A stretch of 64,000 bases of DNA from assembly GCA_965249005.1 (NCBI GenBank), contig CBDFLD010000013.1, positions 1 through 64,000 on the forward strand, given 5' to 3'. The stretch is from CBDFLD01 sp965249005. Lineage in GTDB: Bacteria > Acidobacteriota > UBA6911. The notes under the pieces were generated by a model that saw only the letters and a program-made list of their open reading frames with translations, was not told the DNA's origin and did no database searches. Position numbers and translations under genes: made by a program. Shown here in pieces: positions 16,536 to 24,695 of the stretch (within the stretch, counting starts at the first letter, position 1; every line of letters starts with the position of its first letter).

Positions 16536-17139
16536 TTCCTTCCGGTCAGCTACACTACGCGTTTGGTATTTGCGGACCGGCGCACTGACGCTTCTGATCC
16601 TGGGAGTCTTTTGAAGCCGCTCGACACTTGAACGACGCGTATCGAGTGCTTGCTGGAGAACTCCCTTATCGCTACGCGACAAGTCCGCCCGATGCTTTTC
16701 TCACTTTAGCCCGCCCTTGCCCCAATAATATTCAACGAATTCATAAATAGTTCAATCTAGATATATAAGAATATACCTTAGGTATGGAAAGGGATGCATG
16801 GACGCGGCACTTCGGTCGTGGTCCCGAACCTAGCGGACAAACAATGTAAGCTTGTGCAGCGTCTATCCTGTCCAGAAAGGAGTCCGCGCCCTTGTTGCGA
16901 CGAAGCCAAGGTATCAGAGAGGCCAGGGGTTTTGATCAAGCTCACGTTCGTGGGGGAGGGGATGCTCACCACGCTCCTGAATGTGCATTGAACTATGACA
17001 AGGAAACGGTACAATTCCGTCGACTCAATCCGAGGGAGGGGATTCGGCGGGCGTTGCCCCGGAAACTCGGGCGCAAGGGCACTGGCGGCGCCATGCATAT
17101 GTGGTTAGAGGAAGAATTCGGAGCTTTTAGCGAGATTCC
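16536..17139. other. 604-bp intergenic region with AT-rich stretch and possible gene remnant
   Basis: No intact gene is convincing. Bases 16536-16750 read, in two adjoining frames, like the N-terminus of a polytopic glycosyltransferase: a hydrophobic stretch LRTGALTLLILGVF, then LNDAYRVLAGELPYRYATSP in the next frame, ending at TAG 16750. Bases 16725-16795 are markedly AT-rich and contain the odd palindrome ATACCTTAGGTAT near 16774, which may be promoter or operator DNA. The rest, up to meaB, has only short reading frames. Confidence 0.35.
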
Positions 17140-18120
17140 ATGACGGTTTCCACCAAGTCTAATTCTCCGGATCACTTGCCATTGTTGAAGCCGGTCTTGG
17201 CAGGTGAATTCCGAGCCGTGGCTCGCCTGATCACGATGATCGAGAACGAATCCCCTGAGAGCCTTCCGTACATTCGTGAACTCTTTCGGCACACCGGCGG
17301 CTGCTACACGGTCGGGGTCACTGGGGCGCCCGGATCGGGGAAGAGCACGCTCGTCGACAGGTTGGCGTCCGCGTACCGCGCCTTGGACCAGAAGGTCGGA
17401 ATCATTGCGGTCGACCCCACCAGTCCTTTTTCTGGTGGGGCGATTCTGGGAGACCGAATCCGCATGCAATCGCGGAGCCTCGATTCCGGTACGTTCATAC
17501 GGAGTATGGCGACACGTGGACATTTGGGCGGTTTGACGGAGGCGACCTTCGACACACTCATGGTTCTGGATGTTGCTGGTTTCGATGTAGTTATCGTGGA
17601 AACCGTGGGTGTAGGCCAGGACGAGGTGGAAATCGTGAGCACAGCGGACACGACCCTGGTCGTCCTGGTCCCGGGAATGGGGGATGATATCCAGGCCATG
17701 AAAGCGGGAATCATGGAAATCGCCGACGTGTTCGTCGTCAACAAGGCAGATCACCCCGGCGTGGAGCGTATAGATACCGTATTGCATGGCCTGTTGTCCA
17801 TGTACAACCGAGCGGATGGATGGGTGCCCCAAGTCGTGAAGACGATTGCGACCGAGGATACTGGAACGCAGGATTGTATGACGAGCCTGAATGCCCATCG
17901 GGAGCACACTGTCAACTCGGAATTCACTCAGGACCGCCTTTATCGAATACAGCGGGAGCGCCTTCTCAGTATCTTCCAGACCAAGTCAGTGCATCATATT
18001 CTTGATAATCCAAGACTGTCCGAGCGATTGGACACCTTAGCCGAAGGCGTGACCAACAGGGAATTGGATCCCTACAGTGCGGCCTCGGAGTTGCTGCGCG
18101 AAGCAGGGCTGACCCTGTGA
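17140..18120 (+). CDS. meaB: MeaB/ArgK-type G-protein chaperone of methylmalonyl-CoA mutase
   Basis: GTPase that protects and loads B12-dependent methylmalonyl-CoA mutase. 326 residues with P-loop GVTGAPGSGKSTLVDRLA, VDPTSPFSGGAILGDRIRM, GHLGGLTEAT, the switch segment VETVGVGQDEVEI, and the specificity motif NKADHPGVE. The C-terminal helices form the dimerisation arm. The methylmalonyl-CoA epimerase gene follows 63 bp downstream, supporting the pathway assignment; the mutase genes are outside the window. No strong ribosome-binding site precedes the ATG. Confidence 0.94.
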   Translation: MTVSTKSNSPDHLPLLKPVLAGEFRAVARLITMIENESPESLPYIRELFRHTGGCYTVGVTGAPGSGKSTLVDRLASAYRALDQKVGIIAVDPTSPFSGGAILGDRIRMQSRSLDSGTFIRSMATRGHLGGLTEATFDTLMVLDVAGFDVVIVETVGVGQDEVEIVSTADTTLVVLVPGMGDDIQAMKAGIMEIADVFVVNKADHPGVERIDTVLHGLLSMYNRADGWVPQVVKTIATEDTGTQDCMTSLNAHREHTVNSEFTQDRLYRIQRERLLSIFQTKSVHHILDNPRLSERLDTLAEGVTNRELDPYSAASELLREAGLTL

Positions 18121-18159
18121 CCCGGCTCTTGAGATGCTGTCCGCAGAGGTAAGGGTGTA

Positions 18160-18183
18160 GGGAAGAGGGAAGAGGGAAGAGGG
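18160..18183 (+). repeat. 7-bp tandem repeat forming the mce ribosome-binding region
   Basis: Three exact copies of GGGAAGA (18160-18180) plus GGG, ending directly at the TTG start of the epimerase gene. The repeat is purine-rich and itself supplies the Shine-Dalgarno-like sequence. Confidence 0.7.
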
Positions 18184-18615
18184 TTGTTGCGAAAAATTGA
18201 CCATATTGGAGTTGCTGTGCGATCTATCGAGGAAGCCTTGGGCTTTTATGTGCACGGCCTCGGGTTGAAAGTCTCTCACGAGGAAGTGGTCGAAGAGCAG
18301 AAAACTCGAGTCATGATGCTGCCGCTGGGTGAGAGCCGGATAGAACTTCTGGAAGCCACCGAGCCGGATTCACCGATCGGGCGCTTCATCGCAAACAGAG
18401 GCGAAGGCATTCACCACATTTGTTTTCAAGTGGATAACGTGACCCGGGAACTCGAAATACTAAAGGAAGAAGGGTATCGTCTCATTGACGCGAATCCTCG
18501 TTGGGGTGCCGACAATTGCAAGGTCGCATTCGTTCATCCCAAGGCGTCCGGTGGTGTATTGATCGAGTTGTCCGAGCATCCCGAGCCCGGACCAACTACG
18601 GATGGTAAGACATGA
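18184..18615 (+). CDS. mce: Methylmalonyl-CoA epimerase
   Basis: Vicinal-oxygen-chelate metalloenzyme interconverting (2R)- and (2S)-methylmalonyl-CoA. 143 residues with the expected metal ligands: His in KIDHIGVAV, His in GIHHICFQV and Glu in GGVLIELSEH, and the internal betaalphabetabetabeta repeat. Start is TTG at 18184 (or the next codon, also TTG), reached from a purine-rich repeat. The gene sits between meaB and mtnP, whose ATG overlaps its stop by 4 bp, so mce and mtnP are coupled. Confidence 0.92.
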   Translation: MLRKIDHIGVAVRSIEEALGFYVHGLGLKVSHEEVVEEQKTRVMMLPLGESRIELLEATEPDSPIGRFIANRGEGIHHICFQVDNVTRELEILKEEGYRLIDANPRWGADNCKVAFVHPKASGGVLIELSEHPEPGPTTDGKT

Positions 18616-19472
18616 AAGACGTGCGAATTGGCGTCATAGGCGGAAGTGGTCTTTATGAAATGGAAGAGATCAGCATGCAGGAGGAGGTCGAGCTAGACAC
18701 TCCCTTTGGCCGGCCCTCGGACTCCCTCGTGATAGGGTCGCTCGATGAGGTCCGCATTGCCTTTCTGGCGAGGCATGGCAGAGGGCATCGCCTTTTGCCC
18801 AGCGAGTTGAATTTTCGTGCAAACATCTATGCAATGAAAATGCTCGGCGTGGAGCGCATTCTTTCAGCCAGCGCGGTGGGTTCACTAAAACAAGAGTGTA
18901 GGCCGCTGGATATCGTATTGCCGGACCAGTTTTTTGACCGCACACGCGGGCGAATCTCGACGTTCTTTGGCGACGGGTTGGTGGCGCACGTTTCGTTTGG
19001 GGACCCGGTATGTTCGGAGTTGCTCGACATAACCCAACGCTCGGCGGCTTCGGTTGGGCTGAAGGTGAGGCGAGGTGGGACCTACGTCTGTATGGAAGGC
19101 CCCGCTTTTTCCACCAGAGCGGAGTCGAACCTGTACCGCAGCTGGGGCATGGATGTTATAGGGATGACGAATCTTCCGGAAGCAAAGCTGGCGAGAGAGG
19201 CCGAGATCTGCTACGTCACAATGGCCCTCGTGACAGACTATGATTGTTGGCATGAATCTCATGAATCGGTTACGGTCGAAATGATTGTGGACAATCTTCA
19301 GCAAAACAGCAGCAACGCGCAGAGGATCATTCGTGAAACGTTGCGAACTCTTCCCGGAGAGCGCAACTGCGGGTGTGGCTCAGCGCTCCGCGACGCGCTG
19401 ATTACCGACAGGTCGCTCATCCCAGATGATACAAAGGAAAAACTCAGGCACATCGTTGGCAAATACTTATAG
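18612..19472 (+). CDS. mtnP: S-methyl-5'-thioadenosine phosphorylase
   Basis: Purine nucleoside phosphorylase family enzyme that splits methylthioadenosine into adenine and methylthioribose-1-phosphate in methionine salvage. 286 residues: phosphate loop GVIGGSGLY, RHGRGHRLLPSELNFRANI, ASAVGSLKQE, the substrate region GGTYVCMEGPAFSTRAES, MTNLPEAKLAREAEICY and TDYDCWH. Motifs agree with MTAP rather than inosine phosphorylase. Coupled to mce upstream (ATGA) and followed 12 bp later by a PfkB kinase. Confidence 0.94.
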   Translation: MKDVRIGVIGGSGLYEMEEISMQEEVELDTPFGRPSDSLVIGSLDEVRIAFLARHGRGHRLLPSELNFRANIYAMKMLGVERILSASAVGSLKQECRPLDIVLPDQFFDRTRGRISTFFGDGLVAHVSFGDPVCSELLDITQRSAASVGLKVRRGGTYVCMEGPAFSTRAESNLYRSWGMDVIGMTNLPEAKLAREAEICYVTMALVTDYDCWHESHESVTVEMIVDNLQQNSSNAQRIIRETLRTLPGERNCGCGSALRDALITDRSLIPDDTKEKLRHIVGKYL

Positions 19473-19484
19473 TGGGTAGAACTC

Positions 19485-20393
19485 ATGGGAATTCTGGTAG
19501 TAGGTTCGATTGCACTTGATTCGGTCAAAACACCCTTCGGCGAAGTGGAAGATATGTTGGGTGGATCCGCCACGTATTTCAGCATCGCAGCTAGCCATTA
19601 TACCGATGTCCACGTCGTGGCGGTCGTCGGTCAAGATTTTCCTGCGGAACATTTGAAACTATTCAAAGACAAAGGAATCGACACTTCCGGCATCCAACGA
19701 CAAGAGGGTCGGACCTTTCGCTGGAAGGGCGAGTACGGTTTCGATCTCAACACGGCCATGACGCTAGACACACAGTTGAACGTCTTTGCCGATTTTGCCC
19801 CGACACTGCAGCCAGGCCAACGAGGCATGAAATTTCTGTTCTTGGCCAATATTGATCCAAAACTGCAGCTCTCGGTTCTGGAGCAAGTACAACGACCGGT
19901 GCTGGTGGCCTGCGACACCATGAACTACTGGATCGAGAGCAAGCGCGAGACCTTGAAGACAACCCTGGGCCGAGTCGATGCGCTACTGATCAATGATGCA
20001 GAGACTCGTCAACTTGCGGACGAGCCGAACCTGATAAAGGCGGGGCAGAGGATCCTATCGTGGGGCCCCAAGACCATTGTGATAAAGAGGGGCGAATACG
20101 GGGTTCTGATGATCAACTCCGAATCTATTTTTGCAGCGCCTGCGTTTCCACTGGAATCGGTTGTAGATCCCACGGGCGCAGGCGACTCCTTTGCAGGTGG
20201 CTTCATGGGACACCTCGCCGCCGCACAGCAGATTGACGACAGTTCCCTTCGGAAAGCCATTGTTTTCGGTTCCGTCATGGCGTCTTTCAACGTCACATCA
20301 TTCGGCCCAAAGCGACTGAGTGCACTTCAGCCCTCTCAGGTCGAAGAACGTTTTCGCGAGTTTAGAGAACTCACCTACTTCGAGGACATTTGA
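19485..20393 (+). CDS. PfkB-family sugar/nucleoside kinase
   Basis: Ribokinase-fold kinase of 302 residues. It begins GILVVGSIALDSVKTPFG with GGSATYFSIAA (substrate loop), and ends with the anion-hole/catalytic motif VVDPTGAGDSFAGGFMGH. The substrate is not evident. Position directly behind mtnP with a 12-bp gap, and a recurring mtnP-kinase arrangement in some phyla, suggest phosphorylation of a nucleoside or thiosugar in the same salvage route; that is inference. Confidence 0.88.
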   Translation: MGILVVGSIALDSVKTPFGEVEDMLGGSATYFSIAASHYTDVHVVAVVGQDFPAEHLKLFKDKGIDTSGIQRQEGRTFRWKGEYGFDLNTAMTLDTQLNVFADFAPTLQPGQRGMKFLFLANIDPKLQLSVLEQVQRPVLVACDTMNYWIESKRETLKTTLGRVDALLINDAETRQLADEPNLIKAGQRILSWGPKTIVIKRGEYGVLMINSESIFAAPAFPLESVVDPTGAGDSFAGGFMGHLAAAQQIDDSSLRKAIVFGSVMASFNVTSFGPKRLSALQPSQVEERFREFRELTYFEDI

Positions 20394-20396
20394 TCA

Positions 20397-21980
20397 GTGT
20401 ACAACGGCGCTGTCGCAAGATGGCAATGCCAGTCCAAAGTCGCCATGTCTAAGATTGCATCCAGCATCGGTTCAGTTCACCTGAAACGCAGTTCGGGATC
20501 GGCGTTGTTTCCATCGAAGGGTCGGGCCCCAACCTGGATCCAGCTGTGGGTAATTGTGATCGTGATCAGCACAAGCACACTAGCTCAGGAACGAGCCGTC
20601 AGTACCGAAGCAGACGCAAAGCAGTACCAACAGGCAATGGTCTGGTTCAAAAAGGCTGAGGCAATGATCGATACCCCGAAGGAAAACACCGAGGAGCAAG
20701 CCAGTCTGTTCCAGAAGGCAGTTGAGATAAAACCCGATTTTGTGGAGGCACACTTCAACCTTGGCTTGATATTCGCCAATCAAAAGCGGATGGAAGATGC
20801 GGTGAGAGAGCTCAAGCTCGTCCGAGAGCTGGTACCGGACTTCGAGGGCTTGGAGTTTCTTCTTGCTTCGGCCTACCGGGACCTGGGAGAGTCTCCGGCC
20901 GCGATCGCGGAACTACGGAAAGGGCTACAAAAGAAACCGGACGACATGAAAACACTCGAAGCGCTGTCCTATCTGCTCATGGAGGACAACAATGAACTCG
21001 AAGCCGAGCCGGTGCTTCGAAAGATCCTGGCTCTGGATCCAGACGCACAATCGGAGCGTTACGATTTGGCGTTGATTCTTCAAAAAAAGGAAGACTGGGT
21101 CGAAGCATCCGAACACTACCAGGAGGTGCTTCGTCGGGATCCGCAGAATTTCGCCGGGCGCTTCAACCTAGTCCTGATCCTGCTCCGCACGTCGAGCTAC
21201 GAAACAGCAACCCTGGAGTTGGAGACACTTGATCAAATATATCCAGGGAAGCTTGAGGTACTCGAGCATCTGGGGGACACGTATGCCTATCAGAGTCGTC
21301 ATCTCAAGGCAATTGAGGCCTATCGCAAGGCCGTCGCGTTAGCAGGCGATCGCGCCCTGCTACATTCAAAATTGGGATTTAGCCACGCGAAGCTCAATCA
21401 AATAAAGGAAGCGATCGTGAGCCTAGAGCACGCCGTAGGGCTCGATCCGGATCCAGGCAGTCTGTACCTGCTTGCGGATCTCTACGCAGAGGACAAAGAG
21501 ACAGACAAAAGTATTGCCGCATACCAGCACTCCTTGAGACTGAAGGGAGCCCAAAAAGAAGTCCACTACAATTTGGGCACAATGCTGGCAGAGGCCGGCC
21601 GGCTCAATGAGGGGCTTGCGGCGCTTCAAACGGCCATTCAGTTAGATCCTGACTATGCAGAAGCATGGAGTAATCTCGCGCTTGTCGCCGAGAAGCTCGC
21701 AGACGACCCGCTGGCGATGAAGGCGCATCGAAGAGTGCTTGATCTGGGGCGCGCACGCGCGATCAATTACTTTCGTCTTGGGATTCTATGTGCCAAGGAA
21801 GAGCGGGTTGATGATGCGATTGCGCACCTTACCCGTGCCGTAGAGCTTGAACCAGACAAGTACCGCAAGATTCTGAGGGAAGAGCTCCGGAACGTCCATT
21901 CGGTGCTCGACAGCGTGCGATACAAGGAAGACTTCACGAAGCTGCTGACAGGTCTCCCCGAGTCCCCACCCCAAGAGTAA
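20397..21980 (+). CDS. Tetratricopeptide repeat protein, exported or membrane anchored
   Basis: A 527-residue TPR scaffold. An N-terminal hydrophobic segment (WIQLWVIVIVISTSTLAQE) acts as signal or anchor; the rest is about a dozen TPR units, for example PDFVEAHFNLGLIFANQKRM and PDYAEAWSNLALVAEKLADD. GTG at 20397 is used here; ATG at 20445 would give a shorter leader and neither has a good ribosome-binding site. No enzymatic domain. Likely a protein-interaction platform at the inner membrane facing the periplasm. Confidence 0.85.
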   Translation: MYNGAVARWQCQSKVAMSKIASSIGSVHLKRSSGSALFPSKGRAPTWIQLWVIVIVISTSTLAQERAVSTEADAKQYQQAMVWFKKAEAMIDTPKENTEEQASLFQKAVEIKPDFVEAHFNLGLIFANQKRMEDAVRELKLVRELVPDFEGLEFLLASAYRDLGESPAAIAELRKGLQKKPDDMKTLEALSYLLMEDNNELEAEPVLRKILALDPDAQSERYDLALILQKKEDWVEASEHYQEVLRRDPQNFAGRFNLVLILLRTSSYETATLELETLDQIYPGKLEVLEHLGDTYAYQSRHLKAIEAYRKAVALAGDRALLHSKLGFSHAKLNQIKEAIVSLEHAVGLDPDPGSLYLLADLYAEDKETDKSIAAYQHSLRLKGAQKEVHYNLGTMLAEAGRLNEGLAALQTAIQLDPDYAEAWSNLALVAEKLADDPLAMKAHRRVLDLGRARAINYFRLGILCAKEERVDDAIAHLTRAVELEPDKYRKILREELRNVHSVLDSVRYKEDFTKLLTGLPESPPQE

Positions 21981-22062
21981 CCACCCACAATCCGCCAGTA
22001 CAGACACTCTGCCTTCGGTGGGTCGCTCAGGCGATGCGCACACAAGCACAACAGATTAGGCC

Positions 22063-22091
22063 TTGTTCACGCCGCTGTCGGGTCGTATAAT
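22063..22091 (+). promoter_or_regulatory. Strong sigma-70-type promoter upstream of trxB
   Basis: TTGTTC (22063-22068), 17-bp spacer, perfect TATAAT (22086-22091). Predicted start near 22098, about 94 bases before the trxB ATG. A terminator-like hairpin begins only about ten bases further on. Confidence 0.65.
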
Positions 22092-22106
22092 TGGGCTCTA
22101 TCATTC

Positions 22107-22147
22107 CCGCGGGAGGCGCAAGAGGCTTCGCTCTCGCGGTTTTTTTT
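22107..22147 (+). terminator. Rho-independent terminator in the trxB leader
   Basis: Nine-base-pair stem CCGCGGGAG (22107-22115) with CTCTCGCGG (22131-22139), one G-U pair, directly followed by eight T (22140-22147). It could end the TPR gene transcript, but it also lies just downstream of the promoter at 22063-22091, so it may act as an attenuator or make a roughly 50-nt RNA. Confidence 0.75.
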
Positions 22148-22191
22148 GATTCCAGCATCCACTTGAGTAGTCCGAAGGGAGGATCGAAGGG

Positions 22192-23127
22192 ATGGGCCCG
22201 CACAAAGTAGTCATTATCGGATCGGGGCCCGCAGGCTACACGGCGGCCATCTACGCAGCCAGAGCGAATCTCTCCCCGCTGATGTTTACCGGGTCTCAGC
22301 CGGGCGGCCAGTTGATGCTGACAACGTTAGTAGAAAACTACCCGGGTTTCGCCGAAGGTATAGATGGCCCACCGCTGATGGAGATCTTCGGACAACAGGC
22401 GCAGCGTTTCGGCACCGAAATGGTCGCCGAAGACGTGACAGCTGTGGATTTCGCCAGCCATCCCTTTACCTTGATGGCGGGGGATCAAAGCTATGAAGCA
22501 CTCTGCGTCATCATTTCGACGGGCGCTTCCGCTAAGCTATTGGGATTGGAAAACGAGAGTCGTTTGATGGGTCACGGTGTCTCCACGTGTGCAACCTGTG
22601 ACGGATTCTTCTTCAAGAATCAAAGGACAATGGTGGTTGGAGGTGGAGATACGGCAATCGAGGATGCGATGTATTTGTCTCGACTTGCGGAAAAGGTAGA
22701 GATCGTTCATCGTCGGGGTGCCTTGAGAGCATCGAAGATTCTGCAAGAACGAGCCTTTAATAATCCGAAGATCGATTTCATCTGGGATACGACCGTTGTG
22801 GATATTTACGATCCGGCGTCCAACAAGGTTACCGGCGTGAGGCTTAAAAACCACAAAGAAAACAAGGAGTGGGATGCGTCTGTGGACGGGCTCTTTGTCG
22901 CCATCGGCCATCAGCCAAACACTGCTCTGTTTGCCGGCCAGATCGAACTCCATGCCAATCAATACGTCAAAGTCAATGCCGGAACGACTCAAACCTCGGT
23001 GCCTGGGGTGTTCGCAGCGGGAGACGTACAAGACTTCGTCTACCGCCAAGCAGTAACGGCAGCGGGCAGCGGGTGCATGGCGGCACTGGAAGCGGAAAGA
23101 TACTTGGAAGAGCGTGGGGTGGTTTGA
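22192..23127 (+). CDS. trxB: Thioredoxin-disulfide reductase
   Basis: FAD/NADPH enzyme that reduces thioredoxin. 311 residues, the normal size. FAD-binding GSGPAGYTAAIYAARANL, the redox-active CATC in STCATCDGFF, NADPH motif GGGDTAIEDAMYLSRLA with HRRGALRA, and the C-terminal FAD motif GVFAAGDVQDFVYRQAVTAAGSGCMAA. Good purine-rich ribosome-binding site GGGAGG. Convergent with the acyltransferase gene 35 bp downstream. No thioredoxin gene is adjacent. Confidence 0.96.
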   Translation: MGPHKVVIIGSGPAGYTAAIYAARANLSPLMFTGSQPGGQLMLTTLVENYPGFAEGIDGPPLMEIFGQQAQRFGTEMVAEDVTAVDFASHPFTLMAGDQSYEALCVIISTGASAKLLGLENESRLMGHGVSTCATCDGFFFKNQRTMVVGGGDTAIEDAMYLSRLAEKVEIVHRRGALRASKILQERAFNNPKIDFIWDTTVVDIYDPASNKVTGVRLKNHKENKEWDASVDGLFVAIGHQPNTALFAGQIELHANQYVKVNAGTTQTSVPGVFAAGDVQDFVYRQAVTAAGSGCMAALEAERYLEERGVV

Positions 23128-23162
23128 TCCGTCCTCACAAGGGCATTCCGCGGGGGCAAAGC

Positions 23163-24155
23163 TCACGGCTGATGAGTGCGGTAACGTTGTAGAAACTCGC
23201 GCAGAGCCGGGCGGTCCAAGCTGTAGAGGTCCGGGTTTTCTGGAGGCCGGTTTTTCCAGCGTTTGTGTCCCCAGAGCCATGCCTCCGGAAACTCTTTGAC
23301 GATCCCCTCCAAGATCTGGTTAAAGCGATCGGTGTTCAGCCGAACATCTCGATCTCGATCCCCTGTGCGAATGAGATCTACGGGAGGAAGAAAACGAATC
23401 CGGTATTTTCCGTGCCGCATCGGAGTCAGGTACCCGGGTAGCACGGTCGCTTGCGTCCTGAGCGCAATCAAGGCCAGGCTTGTCGTGGTCGAAGCGGGGA
23501 TGCCAAAGAAGTTTGAGAAGATGCCATGCTGGAGGCTAGTGTTTTGATCCAGGAGAATTCCAACGTCCTCACCTGCTTTGAGCTTTGCTAGTATTTCCTT
23601 GGCTGAGTTGGTCCGGTGCAGGACCCGGTTGCCGGCAGACTCCCGAAGCCCCCGCAAGTAGTTCTCTAGGAGTAGGTTATCCAGAGGCCGAGTGACGAAG
23701 TTCAAGGGGTTGCCAAAGAGAGCATGCGCCGCGGGAAGTATCTCCCAGGCACTGAAATGTCCTGTGAGATAGAGGATGGGCTTTCCTCGGCTCCGAGCCG
23801 CAATGAAGTTGTTCCATCCCTGATGAGGATCGTAATCGACATATTGCCCTACGTTTCCCGCGGTCAGGTGGCGCAGACGACTGACTTCCAAGAGATTCTT
23901 GGCAACGTTTTGATAGCTTCGACGCCCGATCCGATCCGCTTGCCTGTCCGCAAGGCCCGGGAACGCAACCGCGAGATTAACACGAACGATATGTCGGTGC
24001 GCCATGTCGAGGTGGTAGAAAACGGCTGCCAACACATCCAAGATCGCAAGCGCTACGCGCCGGGGAACGATACGACAAAGAAGGAAGAACAAACGTGCGG
24101 CACAGTAGACAGCATGGTCCATCCACCGGGTCTGGGTCGCGACGCTACGAAACAC
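23163..24155 (-). CDS. Lysophospholipid/lipid A acyltransferase (LpxL/HtrB-like)
   Basis: Inner-membrane acyltransferase of 330 residues. One N-terminal hydrophobic helix precedes the LPLAT domain with the catalytic HX4D/E motif as HFSAWE (about residue 132), followed by VTRPLDN, the Asn-Arg-containing HRTN, DQNTSLQHGIFSNFFG, and PEAWLWGHKRWKNRP, the LpxL-type C-terminal signature. It likely adds a secondary acyl chain to lipid A or a related lipid, implying an outer membrane. No other Lpx genes are close by. Confidence 0.88.
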   Translation of the reverse strand: MFRSVATQTRWMDHAVYCAARLFFLLCRIVPRRVALAILDVLAAVFYHLDMAHRHIVRVNLAVAFPGLADRQADRIGRRSYQNVAKNLLEVSRLRHLTAGNVGQYVDYDPHQGWNNFIAARSRGKPILYLTGHFSAWEILPAAHALFGNPLNFVTRPLDNLLLENYLRGLRESAGNRVLHRTNSAKEILAKLKAGEDVGILLDQNTSLQHGIFSNFFGIPASTTTSLALIALRTQATVLPGYLTPMRHGKYRIRFLPPVDLIRTGDRDRDVRLNTDRFNQILEGIVKEFPEAWLWGHKRWKNRPPENPDLYSLDRPALREFLQRYRTHQP

Positions 24156-24341
24156 GATAGCAACTCACCGTGAGAGATGTAAAGTAAAGCCACATTTGGA
24201 CGACCGCAACGGGTTGCTTGGTTGCAACATTCATGCTCAGAGACTTCCAGATGAAGGTCGGACGGTCTCGCGGTACGGAAGCGCCTGCAAATTATGCTCC
24301 TGGTGAGATTCATTTTCAACGGTGCGCGCGCCTGAAACTTG

Positions 24342-24695
24342 ATGCCCCAAGATTCCATGGAATCCCCGTACGACGAGATTTTTGCCGGGATACTTGTTTT
24401 CAAAGATTTTGCGGCAGCCGAAAGCACTTTGCTTCAGCTGGAGGAATTGCGTCAATCTTTTCTTCAGAAAGGCGATAAGGAGGGAGAACGGTATTGTCTC
24501 CAAATTGGCCAGTTGGGGCGTCGTCGTGCGCAGCGGATAGCCGACAACTCAAAAGTCGCCCGGCAAAAGCGGGCCCAAAAAGCTGAGATCGCGTTCTGGT
24601 TTCAGATCTGGCTGGAGACACCCGAGCTTTTGCAGGATTGGCTTGTCCTACGGAAGAGCACGAAAGACTTCACCCGGATCGAGGACGTAACATGA
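24342..24695 (+). CDS. Hypothetical protein, 117 residues
   Basis: Unrecognised, soluble and largely helical. An early segment IFAGILVFKDFAAAESTLLQLEE is followed by a very basic helix RRRAQRIADNSKVARQKRAQKAE and a Trp/Phe-rich helix IAFWFQIWLETPELLQDWL. Start ATG at 24342 (a TTG precedes it, and another ATG is at 24357); no clear ribosome-binding site. Its stop overlaps the ATG of the next gene (ATGA), so both are probably made together. Confidence 0.6.
   Translation: MPQDSMESPYDEIFAGILVFKDFAAAESTLLQLEELRQSFLQKGDKEGERYCLQIGQLGRRRAQRIADNSKVARQKRAQKAEIAFWFQIWLETPELLQDWLVLRKSTKDFTRIEDVT

Noticed and set aside
16892..17143. Short plus-strand frames before meaB
   Set aside because: No motif, no start signal, composition unlike coding DNA here.
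16993..17907. 304-codon minus-strand frame opposite meaB
   Set aside because: Antisense to a strongly conserved gene and of low-complexity His/Arg-rich composition.
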